A stretch of 64,000 nucleotides of DNA. Source: an uncultured bacterium (lineage in GTDB: Bacteria; Bacillota; Clostridia; Oscillospirales; Oscillospiraceae). The notes under the pieces are model-generated. The model was not told where the DNA came from and did no database searches. It worked only from the letters and a program-made list of their open reading frames with translations. Both the position numbers and the translations under genes were made by a program. Within the stretch, counting starts at the first letter, position 1. Each line of letters starts with the position of its first letter. This document shows, piece by piece, positions 25,153-35,490 of this stretch. The stretch spans positions 62,001 to 126,000 of the forward strand of contig CAMNQF010000004.1 of NCBI GenBank assembly GCA_946548895.1. Reading direction: 5' to 3'.

Positions 25153-26238
25153 ATGGCGACACTGAATTTGCAGCATATTGACAAGATATATGACAACAAC
25201 GTGCAGGCGGTCTTCGACTTCAACCTGGACGTGAAGGACGGGGAGCTCATCGTGCTGGTGGGGCCCTCCGGCTGCGGCAAGTCCACCACCCTGCGGATGG
25301 TGGCCGGCCTGGAGGACATCTCCGCGGGCAAACTGCTGCTGGACGGCCGGGACATCACCGCCACCCCGCCCAAGGACCGGGATATGGCCATGGTGTTCCA
25401 GAGCTACGCCCTGTACGGCCACATGACCATCTATGAGAACATGGCGTTTTCCCTCACCCTGCGCAAGGAGAACCCCAACGTGATCCACAAGAAGGTGCTG
25501 GCGGCGGCGGAGATCCTGGACCTCACCAGCCAGCTGAACAAAAAGCCCGCCCAGCTGTCCGGCGGCCAGCGCCAGCGGGTGGCCATGGGCCGCTCCATCG
25601 TGCGCAACCCCAAGGTGTTCCTGTTCGACGAGCCCCTGTCCAACCTGGACGCCAAGCTCCGCGGCGCCACCCGGCGGGAGATCCTGCTGCTCCACAAGCG
25701 GCTGCGGGCCACCATGATGTACGTCACCCACGACCAGACCGAGGCCCTGACCCTGGCCGACCGCATCGTGTGTATGTCCATGGGCCGGGTCCAGCAGGTG
25801 GGCACCCCCCTGGAGCTGTACGACTCCCCGGCCAACGTGTTTGTGGCCAGCTTCATCGGCCTGCCCCCCATGAATTTCTACGACGCGCGGGTGAACGGCG
25901 GCCAGCTGAACGGCGAGGGCTTTACCGTGGCCCTCAGCCCGGAGGAGCAGCACCGGCTGCGGGGCTACAACAACCGGGAAATTATCCTGGGCGTCCGGCC
26001 GGAGGACGTGGCCGAGGGGGCGGACGTGCCCGTCACCGTGTCCTCCAACGAGAACCTGGGCATGAACACCCTGGTCCACGGCCATATTGGCGGCTCCAAA
26101 GCCGCCACCGCCAAGATCTCCGCCAAACTGAAGGGCTGGCGGGACTACAAGGTGGGGCAAAGCGCGTCCTTCACCTTTGGGCGCAAGCACTTTTTCGACA
26201 AAGAGACCACAAACGCCATCCGGGGAGGTGAGGGATAA
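25153..26238 (+). CDS. ABC transporter ATPase, MsmX/UgpC type (first copy)
   Basis: A 361-residue ATPase that powers sugar import. Walker A is GPSGCGKST (residues 37-45), the Q-loop is FQSYALY, the signature is LSGGQRQR, Walker B is VFLFDEP and the switch His is in YVTHDQTEA. A C-terminal regulatory domain of about 120 residues carries the MsmX-type GVRPED segment. All catalytic residues are intact. It is flanked by unknown membrane proteins rather than lying next to the permeases, and a second full ATPase gene follows 4 kb downstream in the same operon. Its stop shares one base with the next start (TAATG). Confidence 0.93.
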   Translation: MATLNLQHIDKIYDNNVQAVFDFNLDVKDGELIVLVGPSGCGKSTTLRMVAGLEDISAGKLLLDGRDITATPPKDRDMAMVFQSYALYGHMTIYENMAFSLTLRKENPNVIHKKVLAAAEILDLTSQLNKKPAQLSGGQRQRVAMGRSIVRNPKVFLFDEPLSNLDAKLRGATRREILLLHKRLRATMMYVTHDQTEALTLADRIVCMSMGRVQQVGTPLELYDSPANVFVASFIGLPPMNFYDARVNGGQLNGEGFTVALSPEEQHRLRGYNNREIILGVRPEDVAEGADVPVTVSSNENLGMNTLVHGHIGGSKAATAKISAKLKGWRDYKVGQSASFTFGRKHFFDKETTNAIRGGEG

Positions 26239-26807
26239 TGGCAGCGGTGAAAAAACGGAACGGCGGGCTGAAAGAGGTCTGGCGGAAATTCCTCGTGGCC
26301 CTCAAGCGCAGGCCCCAGTTGATCCCCATGGCGGTGCTGGTGGGGGCTTTCCTGTTCTACTCCCTGAACCTGATGTACATCTCGGACACCACCGCCCGCA
26401 TTCAGGGCCCGGGCATGGGGCTGGCGGGCTTCGCCACCATGCTGTTCTCCATGCTGTCCTTCATGTGCTTCCTCAACGCCTTTCCCTACCGCAAGAAGCC
26501 CAACATTCCCATGCTGGCGCTGCTGTTCGTCATGCTGGGCGTCGTGATCTGCTCCGACGTGTATTATATCAACGCCGTCCTGACGGCGGTCAACCGGGCG
26601 GAGAACCCCATCGTGGTCACGGAAAATACCATTTATATCATGTACGCGGAATGGTACCTGCGCATCCACATCGGCATACTCGCCGCCGCCATTGCGCTGA
26701 CCGCGCTGCTGCCGGTGTACTCCAAGTGGCTGCGGAAGATCAAGACCTCCATCGACGTGGGGGACAACGGCGACCTGGAGGCCATCGACATCTCCGGCGA
26801 GGCGTAA
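26238..26807 (+). CDS. Unrecognised four-helix membrane protein C of the transporter operon
   Basis: A 189-residue protein with four predicted helices (about 30-50, 63-84, 92-114 and 140-163), a basic N-terminus (KKRNGG, KRRPQ) and an acidic C-terminal tail. It starts one base inside the ATPase stop, so it is translationally coupled to the ATPase. No family is recognised. The coupling argues for a physical role with the ABC transporter. Confidence 0.7.
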   Translation: MAAVKKRNGGLKEVWRKFLVALKRRPQLIPMAVLVGAFLFYSLNLMYISDTTARIQGPGMGLAGFATMLFSMLSFMCFLNAFPYRKKPNIPMLALLFVMLGVVICSDVYYINAVLTAVNRAENPIVVTENTIYIMYAEWYLRIHIGILAAAIALTALLPVYSKWLRKIKTSIDVGDNGDLEAIDISGEA

Positions 26808-26832
26808 ATATCACAGCGTTTTAGGAGAAGCC

Positions 26833-27471
26833 ATGAGCAAAAAGCGTCAAAACGGGCGGCCAAAGCCCGAGGTGGAAAAACAGTCGGAGTACTACCGGCT
26901 CAAGACCCAGGCGGTGGACGATCTTGTCACCGCCAATGAGGACAACTCGCCCCCGGTGTCCGAGGAGGAACTGCGCGCATACCGCTCGGGACCTAAGATG
27001 AAGGTGGCCGGCTGGGTGAAGGTGCTGTTCATCAAGGCCTGGTTCGCGGGGGCGGTGTGCTTCTTCTTCATCTGGGGCCTGGGCGGCCTGCTGGGCAGCG
27101 AACTGGATATCCTGTTCGTCACCGGCATGGCCCTGGGGGTCGTCACCGACCTGATGACCAACCCGGTCCTGCGCTTTTTTGAAAAGACCAAGGGGGAAAA
27201 TGCCCGCTGGATGATGGTGAACCGAAAAAGCTATTCCAGCTTTTTCCTCAACATCGGCTACGCTTACGTCCTTCTGCTCCTGGTCTACGCCCTGTATAAC
27301 GTCATCAACCTGGCCGCCGCTCAAATCACCGGCGCGGCGGACGCCGTGTTCCTGGGCGTGGAGCCCATCCTGTTCGGCCTGTTCTACCTGGGCTTTGACC
27401 TGCTGCTCATTCAGCTCAAGCGCGCCGTGAGCCGGGCGGCCCGCGGCGGGGCCGGAAAAAGCGCCAAATGA
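26833..27471 (+). CDS. Unrecognised four-helix membrane protein D of the transporter operon
   Basis: A 212-residue protein with a 55-residue charged cytoplasmic N-terminus, then four predicted helices (about 62-88, 95-112, 138-160 and 175-195) and a basic C-terminus. A clean ribosome site (TTAGGAGAAG) precedes the ATG. The layout recalls the small YesL-like (DUF624) proteins found in rhamnogalacturonan operons of Bacillus, but no decisive motif is visible. It lies 10 bases before the GH28 gene. Confidence 0.7.
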   Translation: MSKKRQNGRPKPEVEKQSEYYRLKTQAVDDLVTANEDNSPPVSEEELRAYRSGPKMKVAGWVKVLFIKAWFAGAVCFFFIWGLGGLLGSELDILFVTGMALGVVTDLMTNPVLRFFEKTKGENARWMMVNRKSYSSFFLNIGYAYVLLLLVYALYNVINLAAAQITGAADAVFLGVEPILFGLFYLGFDLLLIQLKRAVSRAARGGAGKSAK

Positions 27472-27481
27472 GGTGTGTGCC

Positions 27482-29050
27482 ATGATTCAGATTGTCTACT
27501 GCGGCAGCAGTTCCGCCTGCCTGGAGCTGGACGGCTCCGCCCCCTATTACGCCGGGAGCGGCTATACGGTGCTGGTGGACGGGACGGAGCGGTTCTCCTG
27601 CGGCACCAACGTCTTTTCCCTGTTCGGCCTGCGGCCCGGGACGGAGTATGCCGTCGCGGTTCGGTTTGAGGGCGGCGGGGAGGAGTCCGTCCGGCTGGCC
27701 ACCAGGCCGGAGGCCTGCTGCGCCAGCGTCCGGGACTTCGGGGCCCTGGGGGACGGCGTCCACGAGGACACCGCCGCCATTCAGGCCGCCATCGCCTTCC
27801 TGCCCGAGGGCGGGCGGCTGTGGTTCCCGGCGGGGACCTACCTCACCCTGCCCCTGTCGCTGAAGAGCCATATCACCTTGGACCTGGACCAGGGGGCGGT
27901 CCTCCTGGGCTCGGCCGACCGGGCGCGCTACCCCATTGTGCCCAGCGTGACGGTGGACCCGCTCACCGGGGCGGAGACCCCCCAGGCCGGGTTTGAGGGG
28001 CAGGAATTTCCCTGCTACCAATCCCTGATTCAGGCGTCCTACGCGGAGGACATCGCCATTGTGGGCCGGGGCGCCATCGACGGAAACGGCCAGAATGGGG
28101 ACTGGTGGCGGGATTTTGACAGCTTTCCCGCCAAGCGGCCCCGGGTGGTATTCCTCAACCGCACCAAAAACGTGACCCTCCACGGGATCACCGTGCGCAA
28201 CGGCCCGTCCTGGCACGTCCACCCCTTCTACTCCCAGGGCTTTTCCATGCTGGACTGTTTGGTGGACGCCCCCAAGGACAGCCCCAACACCGACGGCATC
28301 GACCCGGAGAGCTGCGACGGGGTGAATATCGTGGGGTGCCGGTTCTCCGTGGGGGACGACTGCGTGGCCGTCAAATCGGGCAAGATCGACATGGCCCGGA
28401 AGTACAAGACCCCCGCCGACCACCACGTCATCCGCAACTGCCTGATGGAGTTCGGCCACGGGGCGGTCACTCTGGGCAGCGAGCTGTCGGCGGGCATCCG
28501 CAACCTCAGCGTCACCCGCTGTTACTTCCGCCAGACCGACCGGGGCCTGCGCATCAAAACCCGCCGGGGCCGGGGCCGGGACAGCGTCATCGACAACGTG
28601 CTGTTCGACAACATCCGCATGGACCAGGTGCTCACCCCCATCGTCATCAATATGTGGTACAACTGCTGCGACCCGGACCGCTATTCCGAATATGTCTGGT
28701 GCCGGGACCCGCTGCCGGTGGACGGCCGCACCCCCCGCATGGGCGCGTTCGCCTTCCGCAACATGGAGTGCACCGGCGCGGAGGTGGCCGCCTGTTACAT
28801 CGACGGCCTGCCGGAGAGCCCCGTTGACCGGGTGGAGCTGGAGAATATCACCGTGGACTTTGCCAGCGACGCAAAGCCCGGTATGCCCTCCATGCGCAAC
28901 CACAACGAGGCGCGGTGCCGCATGGGCCTGTACCTGGAAAATGTGCGGGAGGCCGTGGTGAAGGGCGTGAGGCTGTCCGGCGTGGAGGGCAAAGCCCTCA
29001 CGGCGGTGAACTGCGGAAACATTGAGACCCGGGACTTCGAGGAGAACTGA
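27482..29050 (+). CDS. Polygalacturonase, glycoside hydrolase family 28, cytoplasmic
   Basis: A 522-residue GH28 enzyme that hydrolyses galacturonan. Residues 1-80 look like a fibronectin-III-like N-terminal domain, followed by the parallel beta-helix. The family's catalytic motifs are all present: NTDGIDPES (about 275), GDDCVAVKSG (about 294), GHGAVTLGSE (about 323) and RIKTRRGRG (about 357). There is no signal peptide, so it should cut imported oligomers, probably from the chain end like other bacterial exo-GH28 proteins with an N-terminal Fn3 domain. ATG 27482 is chosen over GTG 27473 because of spacing to TGAGGTG. Its stop overlaps the next ATG (TGATG). Confidence 0.93.
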   Translation: MIQIVYCGSSSACLELDGSAPYYAGSGYTVLVDGTERFSCGTNVFSLFGLRPGTEYAVAVRFEGGGEESVRLATRPEACCASVRDFGALGDGVHEDTAAIQAAIAFLPEGGRLWFPAGTYLTLPLSLKSHITLDLDQGAVLLGSADRARYPIVPSVTVDPLTGAETPQAGFEGQEFPCYQSLIQASYAEDIAIVGRGAIDGNGQNGDWWRDFDSFPAKRPRVVFLNRTKNVTLHGITVRNGPSWHVHPFYSQGFSMLDCLVDAPKDSPNTDGIDPESCDGVNIVGCRFSVGDDCVAVKSGKIDMARKYKTPADHHVIRNCLMEFGHGAVTLGSELSAGIRNLSVTRCYFRQTDRGLRIKTRRGRGRDSVIDNVLFDNIRMDQVLTPIVINMWYNCCDPDRYSEYVWCRDPLPVDGRTPRMGAFAFRNMECTGAEVAACYIDGLPESPVDRVELENITVDFASDAKPGMPSMRNHNEARCRMGLYLENVREAVVKGVRLSGVEGKALTAVNCGNIETRDFEEN

Positions 29051-30180
29051 TGGATTATCAAAAAATAGACGATTTTGTGCTCCAGCTGGTGGAGCGCTCC
29101 ACCCCGGAGCGCACCGCCTGGAACCTGGAGAAGATCCGGGAGGGCAAGCCCGCCTCCTGGAACTATATCGACGGCTGTATGCTCACCGCCCTGATGGAGA
29201 TGGAGGGCCTCACGGGCGATACCCGCTACTTCCAGTTTGTGAAAGACTGCGTGGACCACTTTGTGGGGGAGGACGGCTCCATCCGCACCTTCCGGCCGGA
29301 CGCCCACAATCTGGACGACATCAACGAGGGCCGGGTGCTGTTCCCCCTCTACGGCCGCACCGGGGAGGAGAAGTACCGCAGGGCGGCGGATTTCCTCCGG
29401 GGGCGGCTGGCGGAACAGCCACGCACCGCCGCGGGCAATTTCTGGCACAAGGCCATTTACCCCAACCAGGTGTGGCTGGACGGAATCTACATGGCCCAGC
29501 CCTTTTACGCCCTGTACGAAAAAAACTTCGGCGGCGGGGATTATTCCGACACCGTGGGCCAGATCCAAAACGTCCGGGCGAATATGTTTTCCCAGGACAA
29601 GGGGCTGTATTTCCACGGCTATGACGCCTCCAAGGCCGCCTTCTGGGCGGACCCGGTTACGGGGTGCTCCCGGAGCTTCTGGCTGCGCTCCCTGGGCTGG
29701 TTCGCCGTGGCCCTGGCCGACCTGCTGGACATCCTGCCCCAGGGGGCGGACCGGGACAGCCTGACCGCCATTTTCACCGAGCTGATGGAACATACCGCCC
29801 GCTATGCCGACCCGGACACCGGCCTGTACTGGCAGGTGCCCGACCAGGGGGGCCGGGCGGGGAACTACCTGGAGACCAGCGGCAGCGCCATGATGGCCTA
29901 CGCCATGCTCAAGGGGGCCCGGCTGGGCGCGCTCCGCCGGGAGTGCGCCGCCCTGGGCCGGAAAACCTTTGACGGCATCATGGAGAAGTACTTGACCTTC
30001 CGGCCGGACGGGCTGGACCTGGGCGGCATCTGCCTGGTGGCGGGCCTGGGCCCGGAGAACAACCGCCGCCGGGACGGTTCCTACGAATACTACATTTCCG
30101 AGCCGGTGGTGAAGAACGACGCCAAGGGGGTAGCCCCCTTCGTGCTGGCCTACACGGAGATAAAACGGCTGGGCGGGTGA
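29050..30180 (+). CDS. Unsaturated rhamnogalacturonyl/uronyl hydrolase, glycoside hydrolase family 105
   Basis: A 376-residue (alpha/alpha)6-barrel enzyme of the YteR/YesR family, which removes the unsaturated uronic acid left at oligosaccharide ends by pectate or rhamnogalacturonan lyases. The catalytic Asp region reads VWLDGIYMAQPF near residue 140, and the preceding KAIYPNQ and the later SRSFWLRSLGWFAVAL segments are conserved in the family. No signal peptide. It overlaps GH28 by one base, so the two are expressed together. Its presence implies that lyase products, made by this or another organism outside the cell, are part of the diet. Confidence 0.92.
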   Translation: MDYQKIDDFVLQLVERSTPERTAWNLEKIREGKPASWNYIDGCMLTALMEMEGLTGDTRYFQFVKDCVDHFVGEDGSIRTFRPDAHNLDDINEGRVLFPLYGRTGEEKYRRAADFLRGRLAEQPRTAAGNFWHKAIYPNQVWLDGIYMAQPFYALYEKNFGGGDYSDTVGQIQNVRANMFSQDKGLYFHGYDASKAAFWADPVTGCSRSFWLRSLGWFAVALADLLDILPQGADRDSLTAIFTELMEHTARYADPDTGLYWQVPDQGGRAGNYLETSGSAMMAYAMLKGARLGALRRECAALGRKTFDGIMEKYLTFRPDGLDLGGICLVAGLGPENNRRRDGSYEYYISEPVVKNDAKGVAPFVLAYTEIKRLGG

Positions 30181-30226
30181 ACGCCCCGGCCGGGACGGGA
30201 AATCGACGGATAAGGAGACAAAGACT

Positions 30227-31327
30227 ATGGCGTACTTGACCCTGAAGGATATCAATAAGATCTACCCCAACGGCTATCACGCGGTGCATAACTTCAACCT
30301 GGAGATCGACAAAGGGGAGTTCATCGTCTTTGTCGGCCCGTCCGGCTGCGGCAAGTCCACCACCCTGCGGATGGTCGCCGGACTGGAGGACATCTCCAAC
30401 GGCGAGTTCCTCATCGACGGGAAGCGGGCCAATGAGCTGGGGCCCCGGGAGCGGGAGGTGGCCATGGTGTTTCAGAGCTACGCCCTCTACCCCCAAATGA
30501 CGGTGTTTGACAACATCGCCTTCGGCCTCACCCTCCAGGGGGTGGACGAGGACGTGATCGAGGAGAAAGTGAAGAACACCGCCCGCATCCTGGGCCTGAC
30601 GGACTACCTGGACCGGCTGCCCCGGGCCCTGTCCGGCGGCCAGCGCCAGCGGGTGGCCATCGGCCGGGCCATTATCCGCAAGGTGGGCGTGTTCCTCATG
30701 GACGAGCCGCTCTCCAACCTGGACGCCAAACAGCGCGTCACCATGCGCTCCGAGATCGCCCAGATCCACCGGGAGACCGGGGCCACCACCATCTACGTCA
30801 CCCACGACCAGACCGAGGCCATGACCCTGGCCGACCGCATCGTGGTGATGAAGGACGGCTATGTCCAGCAGATCGGCACCCCTTACCAGCTGTACCATGA
30901 CCCGGTGAACGTGTTCGTGGCGGGCTTCATCGGCGAGCCGCCCATGAACTTCATCCGGGGCACGGTGAAGGACGGCAGGCTCCCCTTCGGGGACAACATC
31001 CTGGACGTGGCCGCCCGGCTGGGGGACCAGGCCGGCCAGTACGAGGGCAAAGAGATCGTGTTCGGGTTCCGGCCCGAGGCCATTGAGCTGGGGGCGCAGG
31101 ACAACGCCTGCCGCCTGGAGGCGCAGGTGGAGCTCACCGAGATGCTGGGCGACAACGCCAATGTTTATATCACCGCCGGGGCGGACAAGGCCATCCTCAA
31201 GGTGGACCCCCACGACATCCCGGAGCTGGACAGCACCATCACCTTCTCCATTCCCTATGGGGAAGTTTACCTCTTTGACGGGGAGACGGAGCGGGTCATC
31301 GAGCGGGCCCCGGCCAAGAGCCGCTGA
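30227..31327 (+). CDS. ABC transporter ATPase, MsmX/UgpC type (second copy)
   Basis: A 366-residue ATPase with intact Walker A (GPSGCGKST, residues 37-45), Q-loop (FQSYALYPQ), signature (LSGGQRQR), Walker B (VFLMDEP) and switch His (VTHDQTEA), plus the C-terminal regulatory domain. It is similar to the first copy but clearly diverged, so it is not a recent duplication. This copy is closer to standard MsmX/UgpC proteins. It may energise this importer, serve several importers in the cell, or form mixed dimers with the first copy. It begins 46 bases after GH105 with a good ribosome site (AAGGAG). Confidence 0.93.
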   Translation: MAYLTLKDINKIYPNGYHAVHNFNLEIDKGEFIVFVGPSGCGKSTTLRMVAGLEDISNGEFLIDGKRANELGPREREVAMVFQSYALYPQMTVFDNIAFGLTLQGVDEDVIEEKVKNTARILGLTDYLDRLPRALSGGQRQRVAIGRAIIRKVGVFLMDEPLSNLDAKQRVTMRSEIAQIHRETGATTIYVTHDQTEAMTLADRIVVMKDGYVQQIGTPYQLYHDPVNVFVAGFIGEPPMNFIRGTVKDGRLPFGDNILDVAARLGDQAGQYEGKEIVFGFRPEAIELGAQDNACRLEAQVELTEMLGDNANVYITAGADKAILKVDPHDIPELDSTITFSIPYGEVYLFDGETERVIERAPAKSR

Positions 31328-31330
31328 CCC

Positions 31331-32113
31331 ATGGATACCGTCGCGTTTCAGGCCCTGGACGCCCCGGTCAAGGGGTACCTCTGGGACGACTACGGCACCC
31401 TGGCCGCCCATAAAACCCGCCCCGCCCTGATTGTCTGCCCCGGCGGGGCCTACCGCTGGCGCTCGCCCCGGGAGAAGGACGCGCCTGTGCTGGAGTTTCT
31501 GTCCATGGGGTACCAGGTTTTCGTGCTGGAGTACTCCTGCGGGGAAAACGCGGGGGAATACCGCCCCCTGCGGGAGCTGGCCCAGGCCGTGTGCGGGCTG
31601 CGCCGCCGCCACGAGGAGTGGCACATCCGCCCGGACAAAATCGCCGTGCTGGGCTTTTCCGCCGGGGGGCACCTGGCCGCCAGCCTGGGGGCGCTGTGGA
31701 ACGACCCGGAACTGGCCCTTCCCGCCGGGTGCAGGCCGGACGCTTTGGCGCTGTGTTACCCGGTGATCGCCACCCTGGGGGAATTCGCCCACCAGGAATC
31801 GGCCCGGTGGGTGTCCGGCGGGGACGGGGCGGTGCGGGAGAAGCTCCACCTGTGGGACCGGGTGACGGCGGACTTCCCCCCTGCGTTCCTGTGGCACGGC
31901 GGGGAGGACGCCAGTGTGCCGCCGGAGAACAGCCTGCGGCTGGCGGCGGAGCTGCGGCGGCAGGGGGTCCCCTTTGAGTACCACCTGTTCGGCTCCGGGG
32001 GCCATGGGATCTCCACCTGCACCCAGGAGGTGGAGACGCCGGAGGCGGCTTGCCGGGCGTGGGCGCCGCTGTGCAAAGCCTGGCTCAACCGGGTATTTCA
32101 GTACACGCCATAA
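31331..32113 (+). CDS. Alpha/beta hydrolase, probable cytoplasmic carbohydrate acetylesterase
   Basis: A 260-residue serine hydrolase without a signal peptide. The oxyanion segment VCPGGAYRWRS, the nucleophile elbow GFSAGGHLAAS (Ser near 109), the acid in GGEDASVP and the His in GGHGIS give a complete triad. The sequence is of the acetylesterase type (BD-FAE/Axe-like). In this context it most likely removes acetyl groups from imported pectin oligomers. It starts 3 bases after the ATPase stop and is followed by a terminator, so it ends the main transcript. Confidence 0.82.
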   Translation: MDTVAFQALDAPVKGYLWDDYGTLAAHKTRPALIVCPGGAYRWRSPREKDAPVLEFLSMGYQVFVLEYSCGENAGEYRPLRELAQAVCGLRRRHEEWHIRPDKIAVLGFSAGGHLAASLGALWNDPELALPAGCRPDALALCYPVIATLGEFAHQESARWVSGGDGAVREKLHLWDRVTADFPPAFLWHGGEDASVPPENSLRLAAELRRQGVPFEYHLFGSGGHGISTCTQEVETPEAACRAWAPLCKAWLNRVFQYTP

Positions 32114-32121
32114 ACTGCGAC

Positions 32122-32155
32122 AAACCGGGGCACAGCCGCTTGTGCCCCGGTTTTT
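32122..32155 (+). terminator. Rho-independent terminator of the transporter/pectinase operon
   Basis: Stem of 11 bp (about 32123-32133 with 32140-32150) followed by TTTTT. It lies 8 bases after the esterase stop and before the isomerase-like gene, so the latter is expressed by read-through or its own start. Confidence 0.85.
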
Positions 32156-32172
32156 ATGGGGAGGAACAAGAT

Positions 32173-33030
32173 ATGATGCAAATCGGAATCAGGCTGCACG
32201 ACGTAAACACGGGCCTGGCGGCAGCGGGCCAGACTCTGGAGCGCCGGGCGGAGACGGCCCGGGCGGAGGGATTTTCCTGCGTCCACCTGGCCTTCTCCAA
32301 GGTGGTCCGGGGGGTGGACTTCGACAACTGCGCCCTCAGCGAGGGGCTGGCCATGTACGCACGGCGGGTGCTGGCCCAAAACGGGCTGGACACGGCGGTG
32401 CTGGGGTGCTATCTGAACCTGGCCCACCCGGACCCGGACCGGCTGCGGGAGATTCAGGGCCGGTATTACGGGCACCTGCGGGCGGCCGCCCTCATGGGGG
32501 CGGGGGTGGTGGGCACCGAGACGGGGGCGCCCAACCCGGAATACAAAACCGACGCCGCCACCCATTCCAAAGAGGCGCTGGACATTTTCATCCGCAATCT
32601 GGCCCCGGTGGTGGAGCGGGCGGAGCATTGGGGTGTGTCCGTGGCCATTGAGCCGGTGTGGAAGCACATCGTTTACAGCGCGGACCGGGCCGTGGAGGTG
32701 CTGAACGCCATTCAGAGCCCCAACCTGCGCGTCATCCTGGACCCGGTAAACCTGCTGTACGCGGGGAACGCGGATCGGCGGGAGGGAGTAATCCTGGACG
32801 CCATCCAGAAGCTGGGCGAGCACGTGGCCGTGGTCCACCTGAAGGACTTTCTGCGGGAGGGGGACGGCTTGCGGGCGGTGGCCGCCGGCACGGGGGAGAT
32901 GGACTACGCCCCCATTCTGCGCTTTCTCAAAGAGCGCAAGCCCTATATTCAGGCCACCCTGGAGAACACCGACAACGGCAGCGCCGTACAGGCCAGGGAG
33001 TTCCTGGAGCGGCTGTACGCGGAAGTGTGA
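32173..33030 (+). CDS. Sugar-phosphate isomerase/epimerase-like TIM-barrel protein
   Basis: A 285-residue protein of the AP-endonuclease-2 / xylose-isomerase-like TIM-barrel superfamily. Metal-binding residues expected in the family are visible: Glu in VAIEPVWKH, Asp in RVILDPVNLLY, His in VAVVHLKDF and Glu in ATLENTDNG. Family members isomerise or epimerise sugars, including uronate intermediates, but specificity cannot be read from the sequence. It starts with two adjacent ATGs after GGGGAGGAAC, 60 bases beyond the esterase and behind a terminator. A role in galacturonate or tagaturonate conversion is possible because no UxaC is encoded here. Confidence 0.82.
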   Translation: MMQIGIRLHDVNTGLAAAGQTLERRAETARAEGFSCVHLAFSKVVRGVDFDNCALSEGLAMYARRVLAQNGLDTAVLGCYLNLAHPDPDRLREIQGRYYGHLRAAALMGAGVVGTETGAPNPEYKTDAATHSKEALDIFIRNLAPVVERAEHWGVSVAIEPVWKHIVYSADRAVEVLNAIQSPNLRVILDPVNLLYAGNADRREGVILDAIQKLGEHVAVVHLKDFLREGDGLRAVAAGTGEMDYAPILRFLKERKPYIQATLENTDNGSAVQAREFLERLYAEV

Positions 33031-33060
33031 CGGAAGCGGGAGAGCACGATATCATGGTTC

Positions 33061-33092
33061 ACGCGCGGCAGCCGGCCCCGGCTGCCGCGCGT
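33061..33092. terminator. Strong hairpin between convergent isomerase and pyrG genes
   Basis: Two perfectly complementary 15-base G/C-rich arms (33061-33075 and 33078-33092). There is no T tract on either side, so it may be a weak or Rho-assisted bidirectional terminator. Confidence 0.5.
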
Positions 33093-33121
33093 TGGCTGCT
33101 TGGGCACACCGCCGGAACGGC

Positions 33122-34720
<1,599 letters not shown>

Positions 34721-34743
34721 AGCGCTTCCTTCCGTTCCGCCGG

Positions 34744-35457
34744 TCACAGGCCGCTGGACAGCCGCTCCATGACCTGGCGGTAGGCCTCCTCCACCCCGCC
34801 CAGGTCCCGGCGGAAGCGATCCTTGTCCAGCTTTTCCCGGGTCTGGGCGTCCCACAGGCGGCAGGTGTCGGGGCTGATCTCGTCCGCCAGCACGATGGTC
34901 CCATCCGCCAGGCGGCCAAATTCTACCTTGAAGTCCACCAGGATGATCCCCCGGTCCGCCCAGATCCCTTGGAGCAGCCGGTTGATTTTGAGGGCGTAGG
35001 CCCGAATTACCGCCAGCTCCTCCCGGGTGGCCAGCTTCAGCGCCACCGCGTGGTCGTCATTGAGCAGCGGGTCGCCCAGGCCGTCGTTTTTATAGGAGAA
35101 TTCCAGGACAGGCTCCGCAAAGGCCAGCCCCTCCTCCACGCCATACCGCTTGGAGAAGGAGCCGGCGGCCAGATTGCGCACGATGACCTCCAGGGGCACA
35201 ATGGACACCCGCTTCACCAGCGTCTCCTGGGGGTTCAGCTCCCGGACCAGGTGGGTGGGCACGCCCCGCTTCTCCAGCTCCGCCATCAGCAGGTTGCTCA
35301 TTTGATTATTAATGACCCCTTTTCCCTGAATGACCCCCTTCTTCAGGCCGTTAAAGGCGGTGGCGTCGTCCTTGTAGGACACAATAAGCAGCTGTGGGTC
35401 CTGGGTGGCGTACACCTTTTTGGCCTTGCCCTCGTAGAGCAGCGCTTGTTTCTCCAT
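34744..35457 (-). CDS. purC: Phosphoribosylaminoimidazole-succinocarboxamide (SAICAR) synthase
   Basis: A 237-residue enzyme of purine synthesis joining aspartate to CAIR. The signatures [19 protein letters not shown] and [12 protein letters not shown], and the C-terminal LVDFKVEFG with [13 protein letters not shown], are all present. Length is typical. GGAGG lies before the ATG. It sits between asnB and pyrG; it is the one enzyme of the cluster that uses aspartate rather than glutamine nitrogen. The other pur genes are not in the window. Confidence 0.97.
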   Translation of the reverse strand: MEKQALLYEGKAKKVYATQDPQLLIVSYKDDATAFNGLKKGVIQGKGVINNQMSNLLMAELEKRGVPTHLVRELNPQETLVKRVSIVPLEVIVRNLAAGSFSKRYGVEEGLAFAEPVLEFSYKNDGLGDPLLNDDHAVALKLATREELAVIRAYALKINRLLQGIWADRGIILVDFKVEFGRLADGTIVLADEISPDTCRLWDAQTREKLDKDRFRRDLGGVEEAYRQVMERLSSGL

Positions 35458-35490
35458 CGTGATTCCTCCATTTATCGTTTGTCGGGCGGC

